From assembly GCA_019637095.1 (NCBI GenBank), contig JAHBWG010000003.1:1-64000 (forward strand): a stretch of 64,000 bases of DNA, written 5' to 3'. The DNA comes from Sandaracinaceae bacterium. Its GTDB lineage: Bacteria > Myxococcota_A > Polyangia > Polyangiales > Sandaracinaceae. Of the stretch, positions 18,635-27,386 are shown piece after piece. The position numbers and the translations under genes are program-made. Under the pieces are notes generated by a model that made no database searches, was not told the origin of the DNA, and saw nothing but the letters and a program-made list of their open reading frames with translations. The first letter of the stretch is position 1; each line of letters starts with the position of its first letter.

Positions 18635-19876
18635 TCAGTCGGGGAAGTCGACGACCGAGAGGTCGAGCGGGAGCTGGCCGACGCGGTCGTCGGGGGACGC
18701 CGCGGCGCGGTCGAACCACTGGCCCGACTGATCGGGCGCGGTCCGCCATCGCTCGCGGTCGAGTCGCCCGGCGACCCGGAGCTCGGTGAAGGTGTGCGGG
18801 ATCCCGTCCGCTCCGAGCGCCGAGGGCTCCGCCATGAGGTGGAGGTGCAGATGGGGCGCCGAGGTGTTCCCGGTGTTGCCGAGCCGCCCGATCTCCTGCC
18901 CGGCGACGACGCGGTCGCCGACGGCGACCCGGACGCTGCCGCGCCTCAAGTGCGCGTAGAACGCGTGGACTCCGCCGCCGAGGTCGAGGATGACGTGGTT
19001 GCCGTCGACGGTCTGGAGCGTGATCGTCCCGGGCTCCGGGAGCGAGCCCGGCGTGATGTCGTCGAGCGCGTCGAGGGCCTGGACGACGACGCCGTCGGCG
19101 ACGGCGTAGAGCGGCTCGTCGAAGCCGGCCCAGCTCTCGAGCGCGCTCGGGTCGCCATCGAAGAACCGCCCCTCGTCGTCCAGGCGCTGCCAGTCGATCG
19201 CGAAGCGCTGCGACACGACCATCCGCCCACGCACCGGCTGGATGGCGTCGCGGTGGACCGCGCCGGGATCACAGCAGCCGTTGATGGCGACCCAGCCGCG
19301 ACCGCGTACCGGAGGAGCGATCCTCGGCGTGGTCCGCCGCGAGATGTCCCACGGCGCGGCGAGGTAGCGGACGGGAACGGGCTCGCGCGAGCCGGGGTTC
19401 GCGGCGGCCCGCGCCTCGACGCGGTGGAGGATCCGCGCGGGGACGTCGTCACGCGCGTCGAACGCGAGCTCGACGAACACCACGCGCCCCGCGTCGGGAG
19501 CGATGCGCCGATCCTCGACCGGGCGCAGCGTCAACCCGCGCATCGCGCCGAGGAGCGCGTCCCCTTCGAGCCGCGACACGCGCCGCTCGCGAGCGTCGTA
19601 GTCGAGCACCTCGAGCGCCGTGAGCTCGGCCTCGACCGGCCGCACGTTGAGCAGCCGCAGCTCGTAGACGACGTGCCAGCGCTCGTCGGTCCCGAGGACG
19701 GGCGCGGTCTCCGTCCCGACGATCTCCACGACGAGCGCGGAGTAGTCCTCCTCGAACCCGCGCAGGTCCGTCGGCGGCGGCGGGCACTCCGGCGGAGGGA
19801 GGAGCGGCGCAGGGGCGCTCTCACAGCCCACGACGAGAGCGACCAGCGCGCACGCGCTCGACCAAGACGCCGGCAT
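18635..19876 (-). CDS. M23-type (LytM fold) lipoprotein
   Basis: A 413-residue predicted lipoprotein (ALVVGC). About 200 residues of beta-rich N-terminal domain precede a LytM/M23 fold (about 215-370). The second zinc motif is intact (HLHLHLM, about 345), as are strand features VDGNHVILDLGGGVHAFYAHL and GRLGNTGNTSAPH. Where typical LytM proteins have HxxGxD, this one reads SQRFAIDW: the Asp is kept but the His is not at its expected place, so the metal site may be altered or supplied differently. Possible roles are peptidoglycan hydrolysis or, if inactive, activation of amidases. Divergent from the GH3 gene; the 203-base gap holds no other gene. Confidence 0.8.
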   Translation of the reverse strand: MPASWSSACALVALVVGCESAPAPLLPPPECPPPPTDLRGFEEDYSALVVEIVGTETAPVLGTDERWHVVYELRLLNVRPVEAELTALEVLDYDARERRVSRLEGDALLGAMRGLTLRPVEDRRIAPDAGRVVFVELAFDARDDVPARILHRVEARAAANPGSREPVPVRYLAAPWDISRRTTPRIAPPVRGRGWVAINGCCDPGAVHRDAIQPVRGRMVVSQRFAIDWQRLDDEGRFFDGDPSALESWAGFDEPLYAVADGVVVQALDALDDITPGSLPEPGTITLQTVDGNHVILDLGGGVHAFYAHLRRGSVRVAVGDRVVAGQEIGRLGNTGNTSAPHLHLHLMAEPSALGADGIPHTFTELRVAGRLDRERWRTAPDQSGQWFDRAAASPDDRVGQLPLDLSVVDFPD

Positions 19877-20079
19877 CGACCGACCACACTAACAGGGTCG
19901 CGCACGCGGCGTGGAACGGAGCGCGATGCTCCCGCGTGCCGCAGCGGCGACGGTGCTGCTCGCGTCCCCTTCCGCCCGAGGAGCGGCGGGCCGCGCGGCG
20001 CCGCGAGCGGCGCGCCTCGGCCGGAGTCGTGCGGGCGTGCGGCGATCACGTCGCGCGCGGCTTCTGGTACGAAGCGGGG

Positions 20080-22230
20080 ATGCGCACGACGATCGCCCTG
20101 GCCACCCTGGTCCTCCTCGGCTGCGACGGCGGCCCCGACGCCGGCACGGACGCGGGCCCCGTCGACGGCGGCGTGGACGCGGGGCGGACGTACGTGCCGG
20201 AGCCGTTCGAGCCGACCGACGCCACGCGCGCGTATTGTCCCGCGGACGACGACGCGATCGAGGCGCGGATCACCGCCTTGCTCGGCCGGCTCTCCGCCGA
20301 AGAGAAGATCGCGCTGATGCACGGCGCGGGCACCGCGGTCGTGGACGGCTCGTGGCGCGTCGACGGCAACGAGGCGCACGGCATCCCCGGGCTCAACATG
20401 CTCGACGGACCGCGCGGGCTCAGCCGCTTCAGCGGCTACCGCGGCACCGCGTTCCCCGTCGCGATGATGCGCGGCGCGAGCTGGGACCCGGAGCTCGAGC
20501 GACGCGTCGGCGCGGCGATGGCGCGCGAGCTCCGCTCGGTCGGCGCGGACGTCCTGCTCGCCCCGACGATCAACGTCCTGCGCCACCCGCGCTGGGGCCG
20601 CGCGCAGGAGACGTACTCGGAGGACGTCCACCACCTCGGCGCGATGGGCGTCGCGATGATCCAGGGCATCCAGTCCGAGGGCGTGCTCGCGAGCGCGAAG
20701 CACTACGCGGCCAACAGCATCGAGAACACGCGCCACGAGGTCGACGTCGTCGTCGACGAGCGGACGCTGCGCGAGATCTACCTCCCGCACTTCCGGCGCG
20801 CGGTGCAGGAGGCGCACGTCGCCTCGATCATGAGCGCGTACAACCAGGTGAACGGGCTCTACTGCGATCTGAGCGAGCACCTCTTGCGCGACATCCTCAA
20901 GGACGAGTGGGGCTTCGCGGGCTTCGTCGAGTCGGACTGGATCCGCGGCACGCACGGCGACGCGGCCTCGGTGCTCGCGGGGCTCGACATCGAGATGCCC
21001 TCCCCGATCCACTTCCGCTTCCTGCGGCGCGCGCTCGCCAACGGCGATCTCACCGAGCGCGACCTCGACGCGTCGGTCCGCCGGATCCTGCGCGCGCAGC
21101 TCTGCTACGGCCTCGACACGCGCGCCCGCGTGCTCGACGACCCGAGCCAGCGAGAGACCGCGGCCCACCTCGCGCTGGCGCGCGAGGCCGCGACGCGTGG
21201 GATCGTGCTCTTGCGCAACGAGGGCGGGCTCTTGCCCCTCGGGCCGAGCGCGCGCGTCGTGGTGCTCGGCCGCGCCGCGGACGTCGGCAACATCGGCGAC
21301 ACCGGCTCGAGCTCGGTCACGCCGACGCGCGTCGTCACGGCGCTCGAGGGCATCACGGCGCAGGCCGCCGCGGTGACGCACGTCGCGGGGGCGAGCCTGA
21401 GCGCGGCGGACGCGGACGCGGTGCGCGCCGCCGACGCGGTGATCGTGGTGACCGGACTGCTCGCCGCGGACGAGGGCGAGCGCGACGTCGGCGCGGGCGA
21501 TCGCGCCGGCCTCGCGCTGTTCGACGAGGAGATCGCGCTCATCGAGGCCGCGGCCGCGCTGAGCGCGAACGTCGTCGTGGTGCTCGAGGGCGGCTCGGCC
21601 CTCCTCGTCGAGGGCTGGGGCGAGCGCGTCGCGGCGATCCTGCACGCCTTCTATCCGGGCGCCGAGGGCGGCCACGCCATCGCCGACGTGCTCTTCGGCG
21701 TCCACGCGCCGTCGGGCCGCCTGCCGTTCAGCGTGCCGCGGCGCGAGGCGGACCTCCCGCCGTTCGACAACACCAGCCCGCGCGTGACGTACGGCTACTT
21801 CCACGGCTACCGCCACCTCGCGCGCGAGGGCGTCGCGCCGCGCTACCCGTTCGGCTTCGGCCTCACGTACACCACCTTCGCGTACGGCGAGCTCACGCTC
21901 GAGGCGGCGGTGATCGAGCCGTCGGGCACGCTGCGCGCGCGCGTCGAGGTCACCAACACCGGCGCGGTGCGCGCGCGCGAGACGGTGCAGCTCTACGTCG
22001 CGGCCGTCGGCTCGCGGGTCGAGCGCGCGCCGGCGGACCTGCGGGCGTTCGCGCAGGTCGAGCTCGCGCCCGGCGAGACCCGCGCGGTCGAGCTCGCGGT
22101 CCCCGCGGCGGACCTCGCGTTCTACGACGTCACCGCCGGCGCCTTCGAGGTCGAGCGCATCGCGTACGAAGCGCGCGTCGGCCCGCACGCGGCCGAGGCG
22201 GCGAGCACCGCGAGCTTCCGCGTCGAGTAG
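20080..22230 (+). CDS. Glycoside hydrolase family 3 lipoprotein (beta-glucosidase-like)
   Basis: A 716-residue GH3 enzyme anchored as a lipoprotein (LVLLGC, then a DAG linker). The (beta/alpha)8 domain carries the family markers GLNMLDGPRGL, LLAPTINVLRHPRWGRAQETYSED, ASAKHYAANSIE and the nucleophile motif GFVESDW (Asp at about 287). The alpha/beta sandwich domain includes GIVLLRNEGGLLPL and PSGRLPFSVPR, and a fibronectin-III-like C-terminal domain starts near LTLEAAVIEPSGTLRARVEVTNTG. Family members usually release glucose or xylose from beta-linked oligosaccharides. The ATG at 20080 was chosen because it starts the signal peptide; in-frame starts upstream add only low-complexity sequence. 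Confidence 0.92.
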   Translation: MRTTIALATLVLLGCDGGPDAGTDAGPVDGGVDAGRTYVPEPFEPTDATRAYCPADDDAIEARITALLGRLSAEEKIALMHGAGTAVVDGSWRVDGNEAHGIPGLNMLDGPRGLSRFSGYRGTAFPVAMMRGASWDPELERRVGAAMARELRSVGADVLLAPTINVLRHPRWGRAQETYSEDVHHLGAMGVAMIQGIQSEGVLASAKHYAANSIENTRHEVDVVVDERTLREIYLPHFRRAVQEAHVASIMSAYNQVNGLYCDLSEHLLRDILKDEWGFAGFVESDWIRGTHGDAASVLAGLDIEMPSPIHFRFLRRALANGDLTERDLDASVRRILRAQLCYGLDTRARVLDDPSQRETAAHLALAREAATRGIVLLRNEGGLLPLGPSARVVVLGRAADVGNIGDTGSSSVTPTRVVTALEGITAQAAAVTHVAGASLSAADADAVRAADAVIVVTGLLAADEGERDVGAGDRAGLALFDEEIALIEAAAALSANVVVVLEGGSALLVEGWGERVAAILHAFYPGAEGGHAIADVLFGVHAPSGRLPFSVPRREADLPPFDNTSPRVTYGYFHGYRHLAREGVAPRYPFGFGLTYTTFAYGELTLEAAVIEPSGTLRARVEVTNTGAVRARETVQLYVAAVGSRVERAPADLRAFAQVELAPGETRAVELAVPAADLAFYDVTAGAFEVERIAYEARVGPHAAEAASTASFRVE

Positions 22231-22286
22231 CCCGCGTGCGTCAGCACACTGCCCGCGGCGTGGCGAGGGCGCTACAGGTTCGGCAC

Positions 22287-24251
22287 ATGGCACGCCCCGA
22301 TCGGATCCGCTTCTCCGGCCGCATCCTGTACCTGACCGAAGACCTGGACCTCTTGAAGGGTCAGCTCGCGGGCCAGGACCTCCCCTTCGACGCGGGACGC
22401 GCGCTCGTCGACAACATCTCGACGGACGAGATCACGCCCGGCTGGGTCTGCTTCTACTACGACGAGACGCTCGGCGAGTTCTCGCTCGTGGGCCTGCGCG
22501 GCGGCGCGTTCGAGCGCGGCTCGTTGAAGAGCGGCGGCTTCGACGTCGTCGTCAGCGGCAAGAGCAAGGGCTGCGGCAGCTCGCGCGAGACGGCGCCCTA
22601 CTCCGAGCTCACCGCTGGCGTGAAGCTCGTGATCGCCGAGAGCATCGAGAAGATCTACGGGCAGAACGCGCAGAACATCGGCCTGCTCACCTCGACCGAC
22701 TTCGGCCTGTTGCCGCGCATCGAGGCGGGCGAGGAGATCCCGATCGAGGAGTTCACCCGCGGGCTCGACCCGATCAGCGCGGACGTCGTGCGCGCCGGCG
22801 GCCTCTTCGCCTACAACCGCATGCGCATGGCCGGCGAGATCCGCCCGCGCCTGCCGGAGACGCAGCCGCGCCCGATGACGATGGTCGAGAAGATCATCGC
22901 GGCGCACGCGGTCGTCGACGCCAAGGCGGGCACGCTCGGCGTCCCCGCGGTCGCCCCCGGCGACGCGCTCTTCGTGCGCACCGACGTGCGCTTCAGCCAC
23001 GAGTACGTCACGCCGATGGCCGACTCGCTCTTCCGGCAGGGCTTCGGCGAGAGCGCGGCCGTCAGCGAGCCCGCGAGCGTGTTCACGTTCCGCGACCACC
23101 TCACGTTCCTCGGCGACGTGATGGACGAGAAGAAGCGCGCGATGGGCCTGCTCGGCCACGCCGACGGCCTCGCGGTGACGCAGGAGAAGTTCTCGCAGCG
23201 GCACGGCCTCAAGCTCTACGGCGAGGCGCCGTCGGGCGGCTCCGAGGCCATCTGCCACAACGCCGTGATCGAGGACCTCGCGCTGCCCGGTCAGATCGTG
23301 ACGGGCACGGACAGCCACACCTGCATGGCGGGCGCGCTCGGCTGCTTCGCGTTCGGCGTCGGCTCGACGGACATGGCCAACGCGTGGTTCACGCGCGACG
23401 TGCGCGTGCGCGTGCCCGAGTCGGTGCGCTTCGTCCTGACCGGGCGGCTGCGCCCCGGCGTCGCGGCCAAGGACGTGATGCTCTTCATCCTGAGCCAGCC
23501 GTTCTTCCGCACGAGCAAGGGCATCGGCAAGGTGCTCGAGTTCGCCGGCGAGGGCGTCGCCTCGCTCCCGCTCGACGAGCAAGCGACGTTGACGAACATG
23601 GCCGTCGAGGCCGGCGGGTTCACCGGCATCATCGAGCCCTCGGACGTCGTGGTGGAGTACCTGCGCACGATGCGCGGCCTCTCCGAGGACGCGGTCCGCG
23701 CGCGGATCGTGAGGAGCGACCCGGACGCGGAGTACCTCGAGACGTTCGAGTACGACCTCGGCGCCATCCCGGTGATGGTCGCGACGCCGGGCGACCCGCG
23801 CAACGGCGTCCCGCTCACCGAGATCGGCGCCGACGTGAAGATCGACATCGCGTACGGCGGCTCGTGCACCGGCGGCAAGAAGGCGGACATGGACATGTAC
23901 GCCGAGGTCTTCCGCGAGGGGCTCGCGCGCGGCCTGCGCGTCGCGGAGGGCGTGCGCTGCTACATCCAGTTCGGCAGCCAGCACATCCGCCGCTACGCGG
24001 AGGAGCGTGGCTACGTCGAGATCTTCGAGCAGGCGGGCGTCTCGCTCATCCAGCCGAGCTGCGGCGCGTGCATCAACGCCGGCCCCGGCGCGAGCGCGGG
24101 CCCGAGCGACGTCTCGGTCAGCGCGATCAACCGCAACTTCCCCGGCCGCTCGGGCCCCGGTCAGGTCTACCTCGCGAGCCCGCTGACCGTCGCGGCGAGC
24201 GCCCTCGCCGGCCGCGTCGTAGGCCCGGACGAGATCCTCGCAGGCGCCTGA
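22287..24251 (+). CDS. Aconitase-superfamily fusion with N-terminal swivel domain
   Basis: A 654-residue protein that joins, in one chain, an N-terminal small-subunit (swivel, LeuD-like) domain and a C-terminal large-subunit (LeuC-like) domain. The swivel part has NISTDEITPGW and the substrate-binding loop GKSKGCGSSRE (about 91-101). The large part starts near MTMVEKIIAAHAV (about 195) and keeps the [4Fe-4S] ligands in GTDSHTCMAG and QPSCGACINAGPG, plus the C-terminal NRNFPGRSG motif. Isopropylmalate isomerase, homoaconitase and dimethylmalate dehydratase are all candidates; the exact substrate is not readable. The order small-then-large is the reverse of mitochondrial-type aconitase and recalls AcnB without its HEAT domain. 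Free-standing gene. Confidence 0.85.
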   Translation: MARPDRIRFSGRILYLTEDLDLLKGQLAGQDLPFDAGRALVDNISTDEITPGWVCFYYDETLGEFSLVGLRGGAFERGSLKSGGFDVVVSGKSKGCGSSRETAPYSELTAGVKLVIAESIEKIYGQNAQNIGLLTSTDFGLLPRIEAGEEIPIEEFTRGLDPISADVVRAGGLFAYNRMRMAGEIRPRLPETQPRPMTMVEKIIAAHAVVDAKAGTLGVPAVAPGDALFVRTDVRFSHEYVTPMADSLFRQGFGESAAVSEPASVFTFRDHLTFLGDVMDEKKRAMGLLGHADGLAVTQEKFSQRHGLKLYGEAPSGGSEAICHNAVIEDLALPGQIVTGTDSHTCMAGALGCFAFGVGSTDMANAWFTRDVRVRVPESVRFVLTGRLRPGVAAKDVMLFILSQPFFRTSKGIGKVLEFAGEGVASLPLDEQATLTNMAVEAGGFTGIIEPSDVVVEYLRTMRGLSEDAVRARIVRSDPDAEYLETFEYDLGAIPVMVATPGDPRNGVPLTEIGADVKIDIAYGGSCTGGKKADMDMYAEVFREGLARGLRVAEGVRCYIQFGSQHIRRYAEERGYVEIFEQAGVSLIQPSCGACINAGPGASAGPSDVSVSAINRNFPGRSGPGQVYLASPLTVAASALAGRVVGPDEILAGA

Positions 24252-24307
24252 GAAGATTCCGCCCCGCGCGGCGTAGCCTGGTACGCTCGACCGCCCGAGG
24301 GGAATCC

Positions 24308-24970
24308 GTGAAGCACAAACAGCACTACCTGGTCCCGGTGATCGCCGGCGGCGTCTTGTCCGCCATCCTCAGCGCGATCCCGCTCGTCAACTACTGCAAC
24401 TTCATCTTCTGCATGTGGATGCTGCTGGGCGCAGGCCTCGCGGTCTACCTCGTGAAGCAGAAGGCGAAGACCAACATCGAGCCGGGCGAGGGAGCCGCCA
24501 TCGGCGGCCTCACCGGGCTCGTCACGGGCGGCCTGTTCGGCGCGCTCTACCTCCTCCTGTTCGTCATCTTCGGGGCCGCGATGATCCCCGGCGCGCCGTC
24601 CGGGCAAGGCGGTGAGGCGGCGATGGGCGCGGGGATGATGATCCTCATCGGCGCCGGCAGCTGCATCGGCTCCCTCGTGATCTTCGGCGCGTTCGGCGCG
24701 CTCGGCGGCGTGCTCGGCGCGATGCTCACCAAGGACAGCGCGCCGCCCGCCGGTGGCCAGAACTTCGGGCAGCCTCCGGGCGGCGGCTTCGGCCAGCCCC
24801 CGCAGGGCCCGGGCGGGTTCGGTCCGCCTCCCGGCGGCGGGTTCAACCAGCCGCCTCCCGGCGGTGGCTTCGGCCCGCCCCCCGGGGGTGGCTTCAACCA
24901 GCCGCCTCCGGGCGGTGGCTTCGGCCCGCCGCCCGGCGGCGGCGGGTACCCTCCGCCCGGTCAGTTCTGA
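24308..24970 (+). CDS. Membrane protein with PPGGG-repeat tail
   Basis: A 220-residue protein with three or four membrane helices (about 8-28, 33-50, 66-98 and 108-138), then a tail made of GGGFNQPPP and GGGFGPPP units in a 17-residue (51-base) period. The start is a GTG with GAGGGG five bases upstream, followed by a short basic KHKQHY segment. The family is not recognised. Gly/Pro/Phe/Gln tails of this kind occur in many bacterial membrane proteins and may be flexible cytoplasmic or surface segments. The DUF2085 gene begins at its end. Confidence 0.75.
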   Translation: MKHKQHYLVPVIAGGVLSAILSAIPLVNYCNFIFCMWMLLGAGLAVYLVKQKAKTNIEPGEGAAIGGLTGLVTGGLFGALYLLLFVIFGAAMIPGAPSGQGGEAAMGAGMMILIGAGSCIGSLVIFGAFGALGGVLGAMLTKDSAPPAGGQNFGQPPGGGFGQPPQGPGGFGPPPGGGFNQPPPGGGFGPPPGGGFNQPPPGGGFGPPPGGGGYPPPGQF

Positions 24971-25035
24971 AGCGCGCCGCGCCCGCCGTCATCGGCGTCT
25001 GCTTCCTCCTGATCTCGGCGCTCGCGCTCGCGCCG

Positions 25036-25395
25036 ATGCTGTGGCCCGAGAGCCCCCTCGCGCTCATCGCGCGGGGGGTGTTCTCGGGCCTCTGTCATCA
25101 GGACGCCGCGCGCAGCTTCGCGCGCGACGGTCACGCGATGGCGGTGTGCCACCGCTGCGCCGGGATCTACCTCGGCCTCGCGCTCGGCGCGCTCGCCGCG
25201 CTCGGCGTGCGGCTCGATGCAGCGCGCAAGTCGTATTGGCTCGCGGGGATCGCCCCGCTCGCCGTGCAGGTCGCGCTCGGCTGGGCGTTCCCCGCGCTCG
25301 ATCTGTACTGGCTGCGCGTGGCGACCGGCCTCGTCGCCGGCGGCGCGGGCGGCCTGCTCCTCGCCTCGGCCGTCGCCGGACCACGTAAAGTGTAA
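25036..25395 (+). CDS. DUF2085 small membrane protein
   Basis: At least 119 residues. The diagnostic motif is VFSGLCHQDAARSF followed by VCHRCAGIYLG, the two Cys-rich signatures of DUF2085, then two or three hydrophobic helices. The ATG at 25036 is the first standard start. However, the frame stays open upstream to 24967, where a CTG overlaps the previous stop and would add KRAAPAVIGVCFLLISALALA, a convincing first membrane helix. The true protein may therefore be about 142 residues with a CTG start. Function unknown; the conserved Cys/His pairs suggest metal or redox binding. Confidence 0.75.
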   Translation: MLWPESPLALIARGVFSGLCHQDAARSFARDGHAMAVCHRCAGIYLGLALGALAALGVRLDAARKSYWLAGIAPLAVQVALGWAFPALDLYWLRVATGLVAGGAGGLLLASAVAGPRKV

Positions 25396-25432
25396 AGCGC
25401 CACTTGACACAAGACAGCGGTGCCGCCAGACT
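25390..25432 (+). promoter_or_regulatory. Operator-like dyad with -35 TTGACA before redox operon
   Basis: GTGTAAAG (25390-25397) and CTTGACAC (25403-25410) form an 8-base inverted repeat with one mismatch and a 5-base centre. The right arm contains a perfect -35 TTGACA (25404-25409); 17 bases on is a weak -10 CAGACT (25427-25432). A start seven bases later would be at the reductase ATG (25440), which has no Shine-Dalgarno, so the message may be leaderless. The MerR-family gene in this operon is the obvious candidate to bind the dyad, although TetR-type operators also look like this. Confidence 0.5.
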
Positions 25433-25439
25433 CCGGGCC

Positions 25440-26633
25440 ATGGAGTCGATCGCGCGGCGCCTCGAGCGGCGCTGGAACACCCTCAAGACCGACCTCACCT
25501 GGATCGGCCGGGATCTGCGGGGGCAGAAGCGCCCGCCCGTCGTCGCGCGCCGCGGGCCGAGCCGGTACCCGGTCGCGACGGCGCCGCGGCCCGCGCTGCG
25601 GCCGCGCCCGCTCCGAGTCGAGGCGGTCGTGCGCGAGACGCCCGACGCGGTGACGCTGCACCTCGCCGAGGGCGACGGGACGCCGCTCGCGTTCGAAGCG
25701 GGGCAGTTCCTCACCTTCCACGTCGAGCTCGACGGGCAGACCCTCAAGCGCGCCTACTCGCTGTCGAGCTCGCCGCTCGACGGGCCGGGCGCGACGATCA
25801 CCGTCAAGCGCGTCGAGGGAGGCCGCGTCTCGAACCACCTGAACGACCACGCCGCGCCGGGGGACCGGCTCCTCGCGCTCGGCCCGTCCGGGTCCTTCGT
25901 GGCCGGCGCCGCGACGGAGCTCGTCATGCTCGCCGGCGGCTCGGGGATCACGCCGATCGCGTCGATCGCCGAGACGCTCCTGCGCACGCGAGACGACGTG
26001 CGCGTCCACCTGCTCTACGGGAACCGCGCCGAGGCCGACGTCATCTTCCGCGACCGGCTCGAGGCGCTCGCACGATCGCACGCCAACTCGTCGCTCGCGC
26101 TCGCGCTCGAGGCGCCGCCGGCCGGCTGGTCCGGGCTCACGGGGCGGCTCGACGAGGCGGTGCTCGGCCCCTGGCTCGACCGGCTCGAGCACGACCGGCT
26201 CGAGCCCAGCGTCGATCGCGCATACTACGTGTGCGGCCCGGAGGCGATGATGGACGGCGCGCGCGCGCTCTTGTCGGCGCGCGGCGTCCCGCCCGAGGCG
26301 ATCTTCGAGGAGCGCTTCCGCTCGCCCGCCGACGCGCCCGCGAGCGCGGAGCTGCCGGCGGAGGCGGTGACCGTCCGCGTACGCGCCGCCGGCCGCGACA
26401 CCATCGTGCCGGTCGCCCCGGGCCAGACGCTGCTCGAGGCGGGGCTCGCGGCGGGCGTGCCGATGCCGTTCTCGTGCGCGATGGGCGGCTGCGCCGCGTG
26501 CAAGTGCAAGCTCGCCGAGGGCGAGGTCGTGATGGACGAGCCCAACTGCTTGACGGATCGCGAGCGCGCCGACGGCTGGATCCTGGCCTGCTCGTCGCGA
26601 CCGCGCGGGCCCGTGCGCCTCGAGGTGGTGTGA
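25440..26633 (+). CDS. FAD/NAD(P)H oxidoreductase with C-terminal 2Fe-2S ferredoxin domain
   Basis: A 397-residue electron-transfer protein of the phenol hydroxylase/CMO reductase type. After a basic N-terminal helix comes an FAD-binding barrel (about 55-155, with RAYSLSSSP), an NAD(P)-binding domain (about 160-290, with LAGGSGITPIASI and YYVCGPEAMMDG), and a plant-type [2Fe-2S] ferredoxin domain (about 300-397, CAMGGCAACKCKL and a later Cys in ILACSS). It would pass electrons from NAD(P)H to an oxygenase, and the di-iron protein two genes downstream is the natural acceptor. The ATG overlaps nothing and has no ribosome-binding site; a TTG at 25404 is in frame but falls within the promoter dyad. 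It overlaps the MerR gene by one base (TGATG). Confidence 0.9.
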   Translation: MESIARRLERRWNTLKTDLTWIGRDLRGQKRPPVVARRGPSRYPVATAPRPALRPRPLRVEAVVRETPDAVTLHLAEGDGTPLAFEAGQFLTFHVELDGQTLKRAYSLSSSPLDGPGATITVKRVEGGRVSNHLNDHAAPGDRLLALGPSGSFVAGAATELVMLAGGSGITPIASIAETLLRTRDDVRVHLLYGNRAEADVIFRDRLEALARSHANSSLALALEAPPAGWSGLTGRLDEAVLGPWLDRLEHDRLEPSVDRAYYVCGPEAMMDGARALLSARGVPPEAIFEERFRSPADAPASAELPAEAVTVRVRAAGRDTIVPVAPGQTLLEAGLAAGVPMPFSCAMGGCAACKCKLAEGEVVMDEPNCLTDRERADGWILACSSRPRGPVRLEVV

Positions 26634-27370
26634 TGGGCGAGCTCGCCGTCGCCGGGCTCGCGCCCGACCCGCACCCCTACCGCATGAAGGACCTGTGCGA
26701 GCTGTCGGGGCTCGGGCGCCAGGCGATCCACTTCTACATCCAGCAAGGGCTCTTGCCCCAGGGCCACAAGACCGGGCGGAACATGGCCTGGTACGGCGAG
26801 GAGCACCTCGAGCGGCTGAAGCTGATCAAGCGCCTCCAGCACGAGCGCTTCTTGCCCCTGAAGGCCATCAAGGCGGTGCTCGACGACCAGCAGTCGGCGT
26901 TCAGCGAGACGCAGCGCGGCTTCCTCATCGGCGTCAAGCAGCACCTCGCCGCGGGGCTCGACGACGCGCCGGGCCTCACGGTGGACGCGCAAGAGCTCGC
27001 GGCGCGCCTCGGGCTCGAGCGCGCGGACGTCGAGCGCATGGTCGAGCTCGAGCTCGTCGGCGGCCGCACCGACGACGAGGGCGGCCTCGCGATCCGGCAA
27101 GAGGACGTGTGGCTCGTCGAGGCGTGGGCCGAGGTGAAGCGCCTCGGGCTCACCGAAGCGCTCGCGCTCACCCCGGCGGACCTGCGCATGTACGACGAGG
27201 TCGTGACCGAGCTGCTCACGCGCGAGACCCAGCTGCTCGCGTCGCGCCTGCCGGCCATCCCCGAAGCGCGCGCGGCGGAGCTCATCGAGAAGGTCCTGCC
27301 CGTCGTCCACAGCATCCTCACGGGGATGCACCACGCCAAGATCCGGAACTTCCTCGCCTCGATCGGTTGA
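26633..27370 (+). CDS. MerR-family transcriptional regulator
   Basis: A 245-residue regulator. A MerR-type winged helix-turn-helix lies at about 16-85 (MKDLCELSGLGRQAIHFYIQQGLLP, GHKTGRNMAWYGEEHLERLKLI). The rest is an unusually long helical effector domain (about 90-245) without the Cys clusters of metal-sensing MerR proteins, so a small organic or lipid-like effector is more likely than a metal. It sits between the reductase and di-iron genes in one operon and probably autoregulates through the dyad before the reductase. Confidence 0.88.
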   Translation: MGELAVAGLAPDPHPYRMKDLCELSGLGRQAIHFYIQQGLLPQGHKTGRNMAWYGEEHLERLKLIKRLQHERFLPLKAIKAVLDDQQSAFSETQRGFLIGVKQHLAAGLDDAPGLTVDAQELAARLGLERADVERMVELELVGGRTDDEGGLAIRQEDVWLVEAWAEVKRLGLTEALALTPADLRMYDEVVTELLTRETQLLASRLPAIPEARAAELIEKVLPVVHSILTGMHHAKIRNFLASIG

Positions 27371-27386
27371 CAAGGAGAGTTGCATC

